The notes under the pieces are model-generated. The model ran no database searches. It saw nothing but the letters and a program-made list of their open reading frames with translations, and had not been told where the DNA came from. 64,000 nt of DNA from Martinezella rhizogenes (GTDB lineage Bacteria; Pseudomonadota; Alphaproteobacteria; Rhizobiales; Rhizobiaceae): positions 1 through 64,000 of the forward strand of contig NZ_JUHG01000018.1 of NCBI RefSeq assembly GCF_000799715.1, read 5' to 3'. Positions 41,288 to 50,908 of the stretch are shown here, piece by piece. Numbering within the stretch: the stretch's first letter is position 1; every line of letters begins with the position of its first letter. Position numbers and translations under genes: made by a program.

Positions 41288-41812
41288 ATGATTGGCGATG
41301 CCAGACCCCTGGAGATGAATTTTCACGGTGACACCACGCTCGATACACTCCTGATCGCGTTGGAGCCCCATGCCGGGAAAGAGTTGGTGATCGATTATGG
41401 CGGGCGGACGATCCGGCCCGGCTATCATGTCACCGAAGTCAAGGCTGGTTCGTTCGTTACGCTCGACTGCGGCGGGAACCCGGATGCCTGGCAGGAGACG
41501 ATCCTGCAGGTCGAGGACATCGCGCAGGAAGGCGGGGATGGCTATTTGTCGGTCGGCAAATTTCGGGGAATTCTCGACCATGTTGCCCAGCGGGTCAAAC
41601 TCGATGCCGGCGCGCGGCTCACCTTCGAGGTGGGGCCTCCCGACGCCGCCATGCAGGTTTTCGATGTTGATGGACTGGGTGTTGAGGCTGGCCGTATCGT
41701 ATTGCGGCTTGTCGCTCGCTCGGCAATCTGCAAGCCAAGGCATCGGGTAAGGCAGGAGGTGGCCACATGCTGTGGTCCCAAGTCGGCTGGCAGAGACTGT
41801 TGCGCGGCATGA
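41288..41812 (+). CDS. DUF6428-family protein with cysteine-rich tail, ars-linked
   Basis: A 174-residue protein of unknown function found with ars genes. The body (LDTLLIALEPHAGKELVIDYGGRTI; GYHVTEVKAGSFVTLDCGG) is mixed alpha-beta. The last 20 residues carry a CC pair (ATCCGPKS) and a final DCCAA, five cysteines in total with an earlier SAIC. Such vicinal cysteines suit binding of As(III). It shares the putative ArsR operator with arsR; AAGG precedes the ATG. An arsenic-binding or chaperone role is inference. Confidence 0.8.
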   Translation: MIGDARPLEMNFHGDTTLDTLLIALEPHAGKELVIDYGGRTIRPGYHVTEVKAGSFVTLDCGGNPDAWQETILQVEDIAQEGGDGYLSVGKFRGILDHVAQRVKLDAGARLTFEVGPPDAAMQVFDVDGLGVEAGRIVLRLVARSAICKPRHRVRQEVATCCGPKSAGRDCCAA

Positions 41813-42413
41813 GGGTCGAGGGGTTGCGCTGAAAGAATACCCATTCCGACCCCATTTTCTATCATGGGCTTCAGCGAGCCTCTTTTGTCATTCCGCTGCA
41901 ATCTTGTGGGCGAATAATCTGAATTGTCGGTCCCCCATCGAATCGGCCGCAACAGAATCGCGTGCTCGTGAGCATTGGTCCGGGACTTCGGAATGGCATT
42001 TGTCCGTTCCCGCCATTGACGGGGATTGCGGCAAATGTCGGAAATGGCGCGCGCGGTGTCGTTGATGTCACGAATTTGCCCCGGATCTGCCATGTTGGCA
42101 GCTTGCGCTGTTCCCGTACGCTCATTTAATATTGGCTCGTAAGTGCCGATACATTAAGGGCTTTCTTAACGAAGTCTAAACAAATGTGGCGCCCGTGTTG
42201 CTGACTTGTGTCCTTTCGGCAACAGGAATTGTGTAAGGCTCCTGTGAATCCCCCTTTCCGGCAAGATGTAGATTGCGTGACAGTTCGCGTCTTGTATTTT
42301 CAAATTCGGAAGCGAGGGCGATTGATCGTCCACTTCTTGAAACAAGAGGATGGGGCAGGGAATACCTTCGGGTAGTTCTCATTCTCGAATGAAACTTTGA
42401 CTGGAGGTCAATA
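41813..42413 (+). other. Intergenic region and promoter/leader of the first porin gene
   Basis: A stretch of 601 bp without a credible gene. It contains TTAAG-N6-CTTAA (42154-42169) and several short inverted repeats such as CATTC-TC-GAATG near 42385, suggesting a long structured leader. The shared element TCGGAAGCG occurs near 42305 and again upstream of the second porin (near 43818). The ribosome site CTGGAGG lies just before the porin ATG. Confidence 0.5.
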
Positions 42414-43475
42414 ATGAACATCAAGAGCCTTCTTCTCGGCTCCGCTGCTGCGCTTGCAGCAGTATCCGGTGCTCACGCTGCTGACGCTATTGTCGCTGCT
42501 GAGCCTGAGCCGCTTGAATACGTCCGCATCTGCGACGCATACGGCGCTGGCTACTTCTTCATTCCGGGCACCGAAACCTGCCTCAAGATCGGCGGTAAGG
42601 TTCGTACGGAAGGTCAGTGGTACGACGCTTACAACCCGAAGAATGTTCGTGGCACGCTCTGGCACACCCGCGCTGAGTTGAACGTCGACACCGCGACCGA
42701 CACTGAATACGGCCCGCTGAAGACCGAAACCATCATTCGTTGGGATTGGCAGGAAGGCAACTCCACCAACACCAACCTGCTGTGGGCTTACATCAGCCTC
42801 GGTGGCTTCACCGTTGGTAAGACCGACTCGCAGTACAACCAGTTCACTGGCTATGCTGGCGACGTCATCAACGACGACGTTGTCTATGACGGCCCGTACG
42901 AACTCAACCAGATCACCTACAACTATGACGCCGGCAACGGCTTCACGGCTGTGATCTCGCTTGAAGACAGCAACTCCGGTTCTGGTGCCACTGGCGTCAA
43001 CGGCGAAGACAGCACGGATCATTACGCTCCGGACGTTGTCGCCGGTCTCGGCTACAAGGCTGGTGCATGGTCCTTCAAGGTTGTCGGTGGTTATGACTCC
43101 ATCGTTGAAGAAGGCGCCATCAAGGCTCGCGTCGATGCTGACTTCGGCGTTCTCTCGGCCTTCGTCATGGGCGGCTGGAACACCGACGGTGACAAGCTGA
43201 ACAAGTACGCAAGTGCTGGCAGCAGTGGCATTGCCGGTGATATCGGCTGGGGCGACTGGGCAGTTTGGGGCGGCGTTGGCGTTCCGATCAACGAAAAGCT
43301 GAAGTGGAACCTGCAGCTTGCCTACACCGACTCGAAGGTCTTCGCTGCTACCACGAACCTCAAGTTCAACCCGGTCAAGAACCTCCTGATCGAGCCGGAA
43401 GTCTCCTACAGCAACTGGGATTCGATCAACGAAGACCAGTGGGCTGGTATCCTCCGCTTCGAGCGTTCTTTCTAA
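42414..43475 (+). CDS. RopA-type outer-membrane porin, copy 1
   Basis: A 353-residue alphaproteobacterial porin. A signal peptide (residues 1-22, ending AHAAD) precedes a 16-strand beta barrel ending in the outer-membrane insertion signal with C-terminal Phe (RFERSF). RICDAYGAGYFFIPGTETC carries the conserved cysteine pair of this family. It is a trimeric channel for small hydrophilic solutes and a major outer-membrane protein in rhizobia. Biased, high-expression codons (GCT, GGT) contrast with neighbours. Strong terminator downstream. Confidence 0.94.
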   Translation: MNIKSLLLGSAAALAAVSGAHAADAIVAAEPEPLEYVRICDAYGAGYFFIPGTETCLKIGGKVRTEGQWYDAYNPKNVRGTLWHTRAELNVDTATDTEYGPLKTETIIRWDWQEGNSTNTNLLWAYISLGGFTVGKTDSQYNQFTGYAGDVINDDVVYDGPYELNQITYNYDAGNGFTAVISLEDSNSGSGATGVNGEDSTDHYAPDVVAGLGYKAGAWSFKVVGGYDSIVEEGAIKARVDADFGVLSAFVMGGWNTDGDKLNKYASAGSSGIAGDIGWGDWAVWGGVGVPINEKLKWNLQLAYTDSKVFAATTNLKFNPVKNLLIEPEVSYSNWDSINEDQWAGILRFERSF

Positions 43476-43947
43476 TCTGATTTGACTTCGGTCATGATCT
43501 GATTTGTCACGAAAGTGACAAAAAGCCCGGCTTTCGAGCCGGGCTTTTTGCGTTTCGGCGATAGCTGATCGGCTTTCGATTTCAGCATAACAGGGATGTC
43601 TTTGCTTATTTTATGTATTAGTTTTCTTTAATGTGGCGTATTTTTATAACTTGAGTTCTATTTGAAAGTAATTCCAAGTAGCACGCTGCTGAATCTATCT
43701 TTCTTGTGACACTTTTACGACGTGGTTTTTGTGCAACGCAAAATTCGAAACAGGCGTCACATACGCTTATAGTTTGTAACTGATATTGCTCTGCAAAATT
43801 CGATCTGTAGGTTCGCAAATCGGAAGCGGGACTTAGTTGTTTCGATTCTCCCGGATCAGGGGTCAACTTTGAACACAAGGTGGGGTGGGGCGCGTCGTTT
43901 TTCGGCGTGAATTCTCTTGCCTAATTAATATTGGAACTGGAGTTATT
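43476..43947 (+). other. Intergenic region between the porins
   Basis: A gap of 472 bp. After the terminator the sequence is AT-rich (about 43560-43810). It contains the 11-bp direct repeat GCAAAATTCGA at 43738-43748 and 43793-43803, 55 bp apart, which could be binding sites for a porin regulator. No gene seen. Confidence 0.5.
43520..43549 (+). terminator. Intrinsic terminator of porin copy 1
   Basis: GCCCGGCT (43525-43532) pairs with AGCCGGGC (43537-43544) around a TTCG tetraloop, with an A-run before and five T after (43545-43549). Confidence 0.95.
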
Positions 43948-45015
43948 ATGAACATCAAGAGCCTTCTTCTCGGCTCCGCTGCTGCGCTGGCAGCAGTTTC
44001 CGGTGCTCATGCAGCCGACGCTATCGTCGCTGCCGAGCCCGAGCCGCTTGAATACGTTCGCATCTGCGACGCCTATGGCGCCGGCTATTTCTTCATTCCG
44101 GGCACGGAAACCTGCCTCAAGATCGGCGGCATGGTCCGTACCGAAGGCGGCTGGTACAATGCTTACAAGGCCGGCCAGGAAGCAGGTGCTCGTGGCACCT
44201 ACTGGCATACCCGCGCCGAACTGAGACTTTCTACCGCATCGGACACCGAATACGGTCCGTTGAAGACCAGCACGGTTTATCGTTTCGACTGGAACGACGG
44301 TAACTCTACCACCAACAAGCTGCTCTGGGCCAATATCAGCCTCGGCGGCTTCCTCGTTGGTAAGAATGATTCGGTCTACTCGACCTTCCTCGGCTATGCC
44401 GGCGACGTCATCAACGACGACGTGATCGAATATGGTATCAACGGTGGCGACGAGCTGAACCAGTTGACCTACAACTATGATGCCGGCAATGGCTTCACCG
44501 CCGTCATCTCGCTGGAAGATTCCAATTCCGGCACGGGCGCGACCGGCGCAAACCACGAAGACAGCTCCGACCACTATGCTCCGGACGTTGTTGCAGGTGC
44601 TGGCTACAAGGCCGGCTCGTGGCAGTTCCGTGTCGTCGGTGGCTACGACTCCATCGTCGAAGAAGGCGCTGTCAAGGCTCGCGTCGATGCAGACTTCGGC
44701 ATTCTGACCGCTTTTGTCATGGGTGGCTACAACACCGATGGCAACAAGCTCAACAAGTATGCCGGCGCAGGCGGAGACGGTCTCGGCTGGGGTGACTGGG
44801 CTGTCTGGGGCGGCGTTGGCGTTCCGGTCAACGACAAGCTGAAGTGGAACGTGCAGGTTGCTTATGATGACCTGAAGACGCTCTCCGCGACGACGAACGT
44901 CAAGTTCAACCCTGTCAAGGACCTGCTGATCGAGCCGGAATTGACCTACACGAACTACGACGCCGCCGACAAGGATACCTGGGCTGGTATCCTTCGCTTC
45001 CAGCGTACGTTCTAA
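43948..45015 (+). CDS. RopA-type outer-membrane porin, copy 2
   Basis: A 355-residue paralogue of the preceding porin. The first 55 or so residues are identical in protein, but the DNA diverges mainly at synonymous sites after base 41, so this is an old duplication held by selection. Loops differ (YKAGQEAGARGTYWH insertion). The conserved cysteine pair and C-terminal Phe (RFQRTF) are present. It has its own promoter region and terminator, so the copies can be expressed separately. Ribosome site CTGGAG. Confidence 0.94.
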   Translation: MNIKSLLLGSAAALAAVSGAHAADAIVAAEPEPLEYVRICDAYGAGYFFIPGTETCLKIGGMVRTEGGWYNAYKAGQEAGARGTYWHTRAELRLSTASDTEYGPLKTSTVYRFDWNDGNSTTNKLLWANISLGGFLVGKNDSVYSTFLGYAGDVINDDVIEYGINGGDELNQLTYNYDAGNGFTAVISLEDSNSGTGATGANHEDSSDHYAPDVVAGAGYKAGSWQFRVVGGYDSIVEEGAVKARVDADFGILTAFVMGGYNTDGNKLNKYAGAGGDGLGWGDWAVWGGVGVPVNDKLKWNVQVAYDDLKTLSATTNVKFNPVKDLLIEPELTYTNYDAADKDTWAGILRFQRTF

Positions 45016-45080
45016 TTCGGTTCGAAGAACCGGATTTGACATCACTCATATTCTGATCTGACCTCCGATCAGAAGGAACT

Positions 45081-45107
45081 GGCCCGGTTTTCCCAACCGG
45101 GCCTTTT
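45081..45107 (+). terminator. Intrinsic terminator of porin copy 2
   Basis: GGCCCGGTT (45081-45089) pairs with AACCGGGCC (45095-45103), loop TTCCC, followed by TTTT (45104-45107). Confidence 0.92.
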
Positions 45108-45140
45108 CTGTTCTTGGCTTACGTTTGCTGTCACGCCGAA

Positions 45141-46034
45141 TCAGGTCGCTGCCAGAAAATCCCCGATCGCAGCTGGGATATCCCCGAGGTGCAGGATCGG
45201 CGCGTGTCCTTGCCCGAGGGCAGTCTTTGTCGTCGCCCCGAGGTGGCGCCTTGCCATTTCCTTTACCGTGGCAATCGCCAGCAGCCTGGAATTCTCCCCG
45301 CGAATCACCATCAGCGGGATGTCTCGGAATGCCTCGAATTGCGTCCAGAGATCCGGGATAGGCGCTTCGAGGTCCAGCGCCTGCATCTGCGCGGCAATTG
45401 CAGGGTCATAATCGGCGACGATCTTTCCATCCTTGACCGTGTAGATGGCTCGCGCCATGTCGCGCCAGTCTTCCTCCGAAAGCGCCGTGAAGGCCCGACC
45501 GTGATTCTCCCGCAGGATGTCGACGGCTTCGCTCCAGTCGGCGGGCTTCCTGTCACGGTTCAGATAGTCGCGAATATCGCCAAGCCCTTCCTTCTCCAGA
45601 ACAGGACCGATATCGTTGAGGATGACTGCTTTCAGAAACTCCGGGTGGCTGGCGGCCAGCAGATGCAGAACGAGGCCGCCGCGCGATGTGCCGATGAAAA
45701 CCGCCTCGGATATGTCGAGCGCTGCACACATGGCAAGCACGTCCTGGGCTTCAACCGCGAGAGTATAATGGCTCTTGTCATCGTCCCAGGCCGACAAGCC
45801 GCGCCCGCGGGCATCGAGCGTGATCACCCTGCGCGGCGCGATCGGATCGCGCGACAAAAGCAGGGCCAACTGATGGAAGTCCCGCGAATTGCGAGTCAAT
45901 CCCGGCAGGCAGATGACGGGCGGCGGGGCGGAAACAGACGAACCGCCACGGCCGTAATCCCGCGCATAGAGCATCAGGCCGTCTGGCGTCGTGACCGTTC
46001 TGGCAACAAAACCGCTTTCATCATCGCTGCTCAT
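45141..46034 (-). CDS. Alpha/beta-fold hydrolase
   Basis: A 297-residue alpha/beta hydrolase of unknown substrate. Oxyanion element PPPVICLPGLTRNSRDFHQLA, nucleophile elbow GTSRGG (Ser with flanking glycines), a later acidic residue, and the catalytic His in LGQGHAPIL near the C-terminus are all visible. The ATG at 46034 follows GAGGGA. Stands alone between the porin 2 terminator and the transglycosylase gene. Confidence 0.85.
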   Translation of the reverse strand: MSSDDESGFVARTVTTPDGLMLYARDYGRGGSSVSAPPPVICLPGLTRNSRDFHQLALLLSRDPIAPRRVITLDARGRGLSAWDDDKSHYTLAVEAQDVLAMCAALDISEAVFIGTSRGGLVLHLLAASHPEFLKAVILNDIGPVLEKEGLGDIRDYLNRDRKPADWSEAVDILRENHGRAFTALSEEDWRDMARAIYTVKDGKIVADYDPAIAAQMQALDLEAPIPDLWTQFEAFRDIPLMVIRGENSRLLAIATVKEMARRHLGATTKTALGQGHAPILHLGDIPAAIGDFLAAT

Positions 46035-46117
46035 GGCCAATCCCTCGTGGATGATATTTCAAGGGTGATGTAACGCCATTTTGCTTATCCGGACAATCGG
46101 ACTTGCGAAAGAGGAGC

Positions 46118-48184
46118 TCAGCCGCGGCCGTAGATCAGGTCGTGCTCGATATCGGTCTTCTGGCCGAGTCGAGCCTTGTAGACCTGATAGTTCTCCATGA
46201 CGCGCTGGACATAATTGCGCGTTTCGGGGAAGGGGATGCGTTCGATCCAGTCGACGACATCGTCGATCGACTTGCCACGCGGATCGCCGTAGCGGCTGAT
46301 CCATTCCGGAACCTTGTTCGGGCCGGCATTGTAGGCAATGAAGGTCAGAATGTAGGAGCCGCCGAAGGCGTCGATCTGCTCGCCGAGATAATGGGCGCCG
46401 AGCGTCGCGTTGTAGCCGGCGTCCTGCGTCAGCTTGGCGTCGGAATAGGCCAGACCATGTCGGCCGGCGACTGCCTTGGCTGTCTTCGGCAGAAGCTGAA
46501 GCAGGCCACGCGCATTGGCCGAGGAGACGGCTGCCGGATTGAATGCGCTTTCCTGCCGGGCGATGGCATAGGCGAGCGCCTTGCCCGAACCGGTAATATT
46601 GGCATTGTCTGGTATGACGCCGATCGGGAAGGCAAGTGCCGCGACATCGATGCCGCGGCCATAGGCAATCTTGCCGACCTGAAGGGAAAGCTGATGATTG
46701 CCGGAGCGCTCGGCCCGTGCCGCTAGCATGGCAATCTCGCCGGGGCTATCCAATTGCTTTGCCAGCGCCCGATAGAGAGCCTCAGCCCGCCAGCCATGGC
46801 CTGCCGCCTCGAGCCGCGTGATGGCTTGGACAGCCTCGAGGGATTGGAAGAGGCCCCGATCGTTGCTGGTCGGCGAGGGGTAGGCGACGTTCAATGTCCG
46901 CCGGCCGAGCTTTTCGGCGGCGAGCTGGCCATAGAAGGTGCTCGGATAGGAGGCCGCCTTGGTATAGAAATCCGCAGCCTTGCCAGGACCGCCGGCTTCA
47001 GCCGCACGGCCGAGCCAGTACCAGGCGCGCGACTGGGAGATAGGTCCGTTCGACACCTGCAGGATCTTGCGGAAATGCGTCGAGGCCACGGCACCATCCC
47101 GCAGGCCGCGCAACGCGTACCAGCCGGCGTGGAATTCCGCCTCGCCGATATCCTGCGGGCTCTCCGCCGCGCTGACGTCGACGACGCGATAAGCGGCTTT
47201 GAAGTTGCCTTGGTCTACCAGGCCACGGCTGACGATGCGCTGTTCGTTCCACCACGCTCCAGCATTGACGAGTGCTGCGCGATCGCGCGGCATCTGCGTC
47301 AGGAGATTGGCGGCATCGTCATATTTGTCCTGACGACGCAGGTTTTCGATCCGCATGAAGAGATAGGCGGGGTCCTTGCGCCATTGCGCATCGATATTGG
47401 CAAGCAGCGCTCCGGCATTGGCCGATCGATTGTTGACCGCCGCCCAGGCTTTATAGAGCGACTGCGCCTTGCCGAGATCGCCGAAGCGCTTGGCCTGCGC
47501 AGTGCGGTCGCGGTAGAGCAGATAATCCATGCGCGCCTTGTGATCGGCCGGCGTCAGCAGGGGGGAGAATTCGGCGAGGATCTTGTCTTCGAAGGGTTTG
47601 TCGAGCGCCTCGTCGCGCCAGATCTTGCGGATGAGCTTGGCGGCTTGCGCCGATGCGCCGCGAGAAACCAGTGCGCGCGACAGGATCACGCTGCCTTCCG
47701 GCGTCTCCGGCTGCGTATTACCGAAGGCGGCAAGTACTTGATCTGCTGGCGGATTTTCGGTGTAGAGCGCTCGCTCGGAATTGGCGCGTAGGCCACCGAG
47801 GCCCGGCCATCCCAGCAGCTCGCGCGCCGCCGCGGCGATTTCGCCGGAGGGAACGCCGGCCTGGCCCGAGGTGGCAATCGCCCAGGTCAGGATATGACGG
47901 TCGAGCGTGCCCTGGCCCATGCCATTGCGGACGGCGAGCGCCTGCATCGGGTTCTTGTTGGAAAGGGCGTCGAGGCCTGCCTTGAGGTCGCTGTTGAGCG
48001 GCGCGACGGCGGTGCCGCGCGGGATGGCGCCCGTATTCACCGGGTCGGGCACGGTCATCGCCACATCGGTGGTCTTGCGGTGGAGTGTCTGTTCACCGGG
48101 AAGCTGTGACGCAAAAGTGCCCCACGCGACCGCCACGCCTACAGCAGTCATGATCACGAGAGGTCTTTTCATCCGGTTACTCAC
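46118..48184 (-). CDS. Soluble lytic murein transglycosylase (Slt70-like)
   Basis: A 688-residue periplasmic enzyme that cuts peptidoglycan between MurNAc and GlcNAc. An N-terminal signal/anchor (KRPLVIMTAVGVAVAWGTFA) is followed by a long alpha-superhelical U-domain (to about residue 520) and the SLT catalytic domain, with catalytic Glu in IARQESAFNP, then SSANARGLLQLLPKTAK and FIAYNAGPNKV. The GTG at 48184 is used here; ATG 48172 is equally possible. Transcribed divergently from dapA. Confidence 0.92.
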   Translation of the reverse strand: MSNRMKRPLVIMTAVGVAVAWGTFASQLPGEQTLHRKTTDVAMTVPDPVNTGAIPRGTAVAPLNSDLKAGLDALSNKNPMQALAVRNGMGQGTLDRHILTWAIATSGQAGVPSGEIAAAARELLGWPGLGGLRANSERALYTENPPADQVLAAFGNTQPETPEGSVILSRALVSRGASAQAAKLIRKIWRDEALDKPFEDKILAEFSPLLTPADHKARMDYLLYRDRTAQAKRFGDLGKAQSLYKAWAAVNNRSANAGALLANIDAQWRKDPAYLFMRIENLRRQDKYDDAANLLTQMPRDRAALVNAGAWWNEQRIVSRGLVDQGNFKAAYRVVDVSAAESPQDIGEAEFHAGWYALRGLRDGAVASTHFRKILQVSNGPISQSRAWYWLGRAAEAGGPGKAADFYTKAASYPSTFYGQLAAEKLGRRTLNVAYPSPTSNDRGLFQSLEAVQAITRLEAAGHGWRAEALYRALAKQLDSPGEIAMLAARAERSGNHQLSLQVGKIAYGRGIDVAALAFPIGVIPDNANITGSGKALAYAIARQESAFNPAAVSSANARGLLQLLPKTAKAVAGRHGLAYSDAKLTQDAGYNATLGAHYLGEQIDAFGGSYILTFIAYNAGPNKVPEWISRYGDPRGKSIDDVVDWIERIPFPETRNYVQRVMENYQVYKARLGQKTDIEHDLIYGRG

Positions 48185-48389
48185 AACAAAAAACAGGTCC
48201 CTTCCATTTGCCGAAATTTATATTAACGAAACCTTAGCGTTGGTCCGAATTCCAATCAATTATGATATCGGAAACTGCCCTTCACCATTGAAAGCCTGCT
48301 TGTCGCCAGCAAGTCGGCGCTTTATGGTGCGCGGATTCATAACCATGGATTGCGGCTGAAGCGTGAAAGCGCGCCGCCAGGAGACTTGC

Positions 48390-49274
48390 ATGTTCCAGGG
48401 GTCCATTCCCGCACTCGTTACGCCCTTCACTGACGCCGGCAAGGTGGATGAGGCGTCTTTCGCTTCCCATGTCGATTGGCAGATCAAAGAGGGTAGCAGC
48501 GGGCTCGTTCCTGTCGGCACGACGGGTGAATCGCCGACCCTGTCGCATGATGAGCATAAGCGCGTCGTCGAACTCTCCATTGAAGTTGCGAACAAGCGCG
48601 TCCCCGTCATGGCCGGTGCTGGCTCCAACAACACCCGCGAAGCGATCGAGCTTGCCCAGCATGCCGAAAAGGTTGGCGCCAACGCGGTTCTGGTTGTCAC
48701 CCCTTATTACAACAAGCCGACGCAGAAGGGACTTTACGCCCACTTCTCCGCCATCGCCGAGGCGGTGAAGCTGCCGATCTATATCTACAATATTCCCGGC
48801 CGCTCTGTTGTCGACATGACCCCGGAGACCATGGGCGCGCTTGCCAAGGCGTATGCCAACATCGTCGGCGTCAAGGACGCAACCGGCAAGATCGAGCGTG
48901 TTTCCGAGCAGCGGATCACCTGCGGCAACAACTTTCGTCAGCTGTCCGGCGAAGATGCGACGGCGCTTGGCTTCAATGCCCATGGCGGCGTCGGCTGCAT
49001 TTCGGTGACCGCCAATGTGGCGCCGCGCCTTTGCGCCGAATTCCAGGCGGCAACGCTTGCCGGCGACTATGCCAAGGCGCTCGACTATCAGGATCGGCTG
49101 ATGCCTTTGCACAAGGCGATCTTCCTGGAACCGGGCCTCTGCGGCGCCAAGTACGGTCTCTCCCGTCTCGGCCGGATGAGCCGCAATGTCCGCTCGCCGC
49201 TGCTCTCGACGCTGGAGCCGGGCACCGAGGCGGCCATCGACGCCGCCATGCGCCACGCCGGCCTGCTGAACTGA
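48390..49274 (+). CDS. dapA: 4-hydroxy-tetrahydrodipicolinate synthase
   Basis: A 294-residue TIM-barrel that condenses pyruvate with aspartate semialdehyde, the first committed step to lysine and meso-diaminopimelate. PVGTTGESPTLS, PYYNKPTQKGLYAH (active-site Tyr), YIYNIPGRS and the Schiff-base Lys in VGVKDATG (about residue 162) are all present. AGGAG before the ATG at 48390 supports the start. A 12-bp stem terminator follows. Confidence 0.96.
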   Translation: MFQGSIPALVTPFTDAGKVDEASFASHVDWQIKEGSSGLVPVGTTGESPTLSHDEHKRVVELSIEVANKRVPVMAGAGSNNTREAIELAQHAEKVGANAVLVVTPYYNKPTQKGLYAHFSAIAEAVKLPIYIYNIPGRSVVDMTPETMGALAKAYANIVGVKDATGKIERVSEQRITCGNNFRQLSGEDATALGFNAHGGVGCISVTANVAPRLCAEFQAATLAGDYAKALDYQDRLMPLHKAIFLEPGLCGAKYGLSRLGRMSRNVRSPLLSTLEPGTEAAIDAAMRHAGLLN

Positions 49275-49300
49275 CGGCAACGCCGACGCCAGTCCTATTC

Positions 49301-49332
49301 GAGACCGCTCTCTTCACAAGGAGGGCGGTCTC
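49301..49332 (+). terminator. Intrinsic terminator after dapA
   Basis: GAGACCGCTCTC (49301-49312) pairs with GAGGGCGGTCTC (49321-49332) through 12 pairs, including one G-U. It is followed by GCTTATTT. It separates dapA from smpB. Confidence 0.8.
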
Positions 49333-49388
49333 GCTTATTTAAGGTCTGGAACCTCGGAATTGACGCACGAAAAAGAAGAAGAAAAATC

Positions 49389-49868
49389 ATGGCCCCCAAA
49401 GGCAGCCAACGCGTAGTAAAGAAGATTGTCGCGGAGAACCGTAAGGCGCGCTTCAATTACGAGATCATCGATACCTATGAGGCCGGCATCGTGCTGATGG
49501 GCACAGAGGTCAAATCCTTGCGCGAAGGCAAGGCCAATATCGCCGAATCCTATGCCTCGGACGAGGACGGCGAGATCTGGCTGATCAATTCCTATCTGCC
49601 GGAATATCTGCAGGCGAACCGCTTCAATCACGAGCCGCGCCGCCGCCGCAAGCTGTTGCTCTCGGGCCGCGAGATCGGCCGGCTGCGCTCCGGCATCAAT
49701 CGCGAAGGCATGACGCTGATCCCGCTGAAGATCTATTTCAACGACAATGGTCGCGCCAAGCTCGAACTGGCACTTGCCAAGGGCAAGAAGCTTCATGACA
49801 AGCGTCAATCCGAGAAGGAACGTGACTGGAACCGGCAGAAGGGCCGTATTCTCAAGGACAATCGGTGA
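49389..49868 (+). CDS. smpB: SsrA (tmRNA)-binding protein
   Basis: A 159-residue partner of tmRNA in rescue of stalled ribosomes. [36 protein letters not shown] is the classical SmpB start; the OB-fold continues through [24 protein letters not shown]; and a basic C-terminal tail ([19 protein letters not shown]) enters the decoding centre. The tmRNA gene itself is not in the window. Confidence 0.96.
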
Positions 49869-50011
49869 GCGGAAAAAGCGGTCGGGCAAAGCCCGAGCAG
49901 CCGATCCGGTGAATCGCTTGCAATAACAAGCGGCCTCCAGCTGAACTCAAGATGCTCTAGTGAAGGGCCGGTGGCACAGCGAATACGGAAACGTATCCGC
50001 TGCGGATTCAC

Positions 50012-50599
50012 CTACTCCTCGGTATCAGCCGTTGTCGCCGGTGCCGGTTCGGTCGGGCGCGGCGGACGATCGGAGGGATCGCGACCGATTTCAGCCTTCA
50101 GTGATACCAAGTCGATGAAGTGGTCGGCCTGGCGACGCAGATCGTCGGCGATCATCGGCGGCTGGGTGGCCATGGTGGAGATGACCGACACCTTGCGGCC
50201 GCGACGCTGCAATGCCTCGACCAGGGTAGTGAAATCGCCGTCACCGGAGAAGATCACGAGATGATCGACGGTTTCGGACTGCTCCATGGCGTCGATCGCC
50301 AGCTCGATATCCATGTTGCCCTTGATCTTGCGGCGTCCCATGGAGTCGGTAAATTCTTTTGCCGGCTTGGTGACGACCTTGTAGCCATTATAGTCGAGCC
50401 AGTCGATCAGCGGGCGGATCGAGGAATACTCCTGATCCTCGATCAGGGCCGTATAATAGTAGGCGCGCAGCAGATATCCGCGCTTTTGGAATGCCTTCAA
50501 CAGCTTGCGGTAGTCAATGTCGAAACCGAGGCTCTTGGAGGCGGCGTAGAGATTGGCGCCGTCTATAAAAAGGGCAATTTTTTCGCGTGGGTCGAACAT
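50012..50599 (-). CDS. NYN-domain protein (LabA/DUF88 family)
   Basis: A 195-residue PIN-like NYN-domain protein. Acidic residues of the putative nuclease site are visible: ALFIDGANLYAASK, LAIDAMEQSETVDHLVIFSGDGDFTTLVEAL. Family members are predicted RNA-processing enzymes; none is assigned a definite role in rhizobia. A Pro/Ala-rich tail (SDRPPRPTEPAPATT) is probably disordered. Convergent with smpB, divergent from rpoZ. Confidence 0.85.
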   Translation of the reverse strand: MFDPREKIALFIDGANLYAASKSLGFDIDYRKLLKAFQKRGYLLRAYYYTALIEDQEYSSIRPLIDWLDYNGYKVVTKPAKEFTDSMGRRKIKGNMDIELAIDAMEQSETVDHLVIFSGDGDFTTLVEALQRRGRKVSVISTMATQPPMIADDLRRQADHFIDLVSLKAEIGRDPSDRPPRPTEPAPATTADTEE

Positions 50600-50908
50600 C
50601 GCTTACATATCCACTGTTATCAAAATGCAATTACTGTACGCAAAATGTAGCCAAAACAATGTCTTGCATGACGCCGGCGAGCAATTCATATTACTTTATG
50701 AATCATTCATATAACCAAGATTTAGGGCACGAAATGCGATATTCCAAGCAATCTTAAGTAGAATCCATAATTTGTCTAATGAATTTTAGCGCATTGTGGA
50801 GGGATTGGGACCCCTGAAGCAGGAAAAACTTGAATTTGCCTTCGTTTGCTTGTATCGGCGTGCTACTCCGAGACATGATGACGACATCACGACCGCAAAG
50901 GACAGGCA
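50600..50908. other. AT-rich divergent promoter region, NYN gene / rpoZ
   Basis: A gap of 309 bp, notably AT-rich from 50600 to 50790. It contains a perfect palindrome TATGAA-TCA-TTCATA (50697-50711), which may bind a regulator. No gene recognised. Confidence 0.45.
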
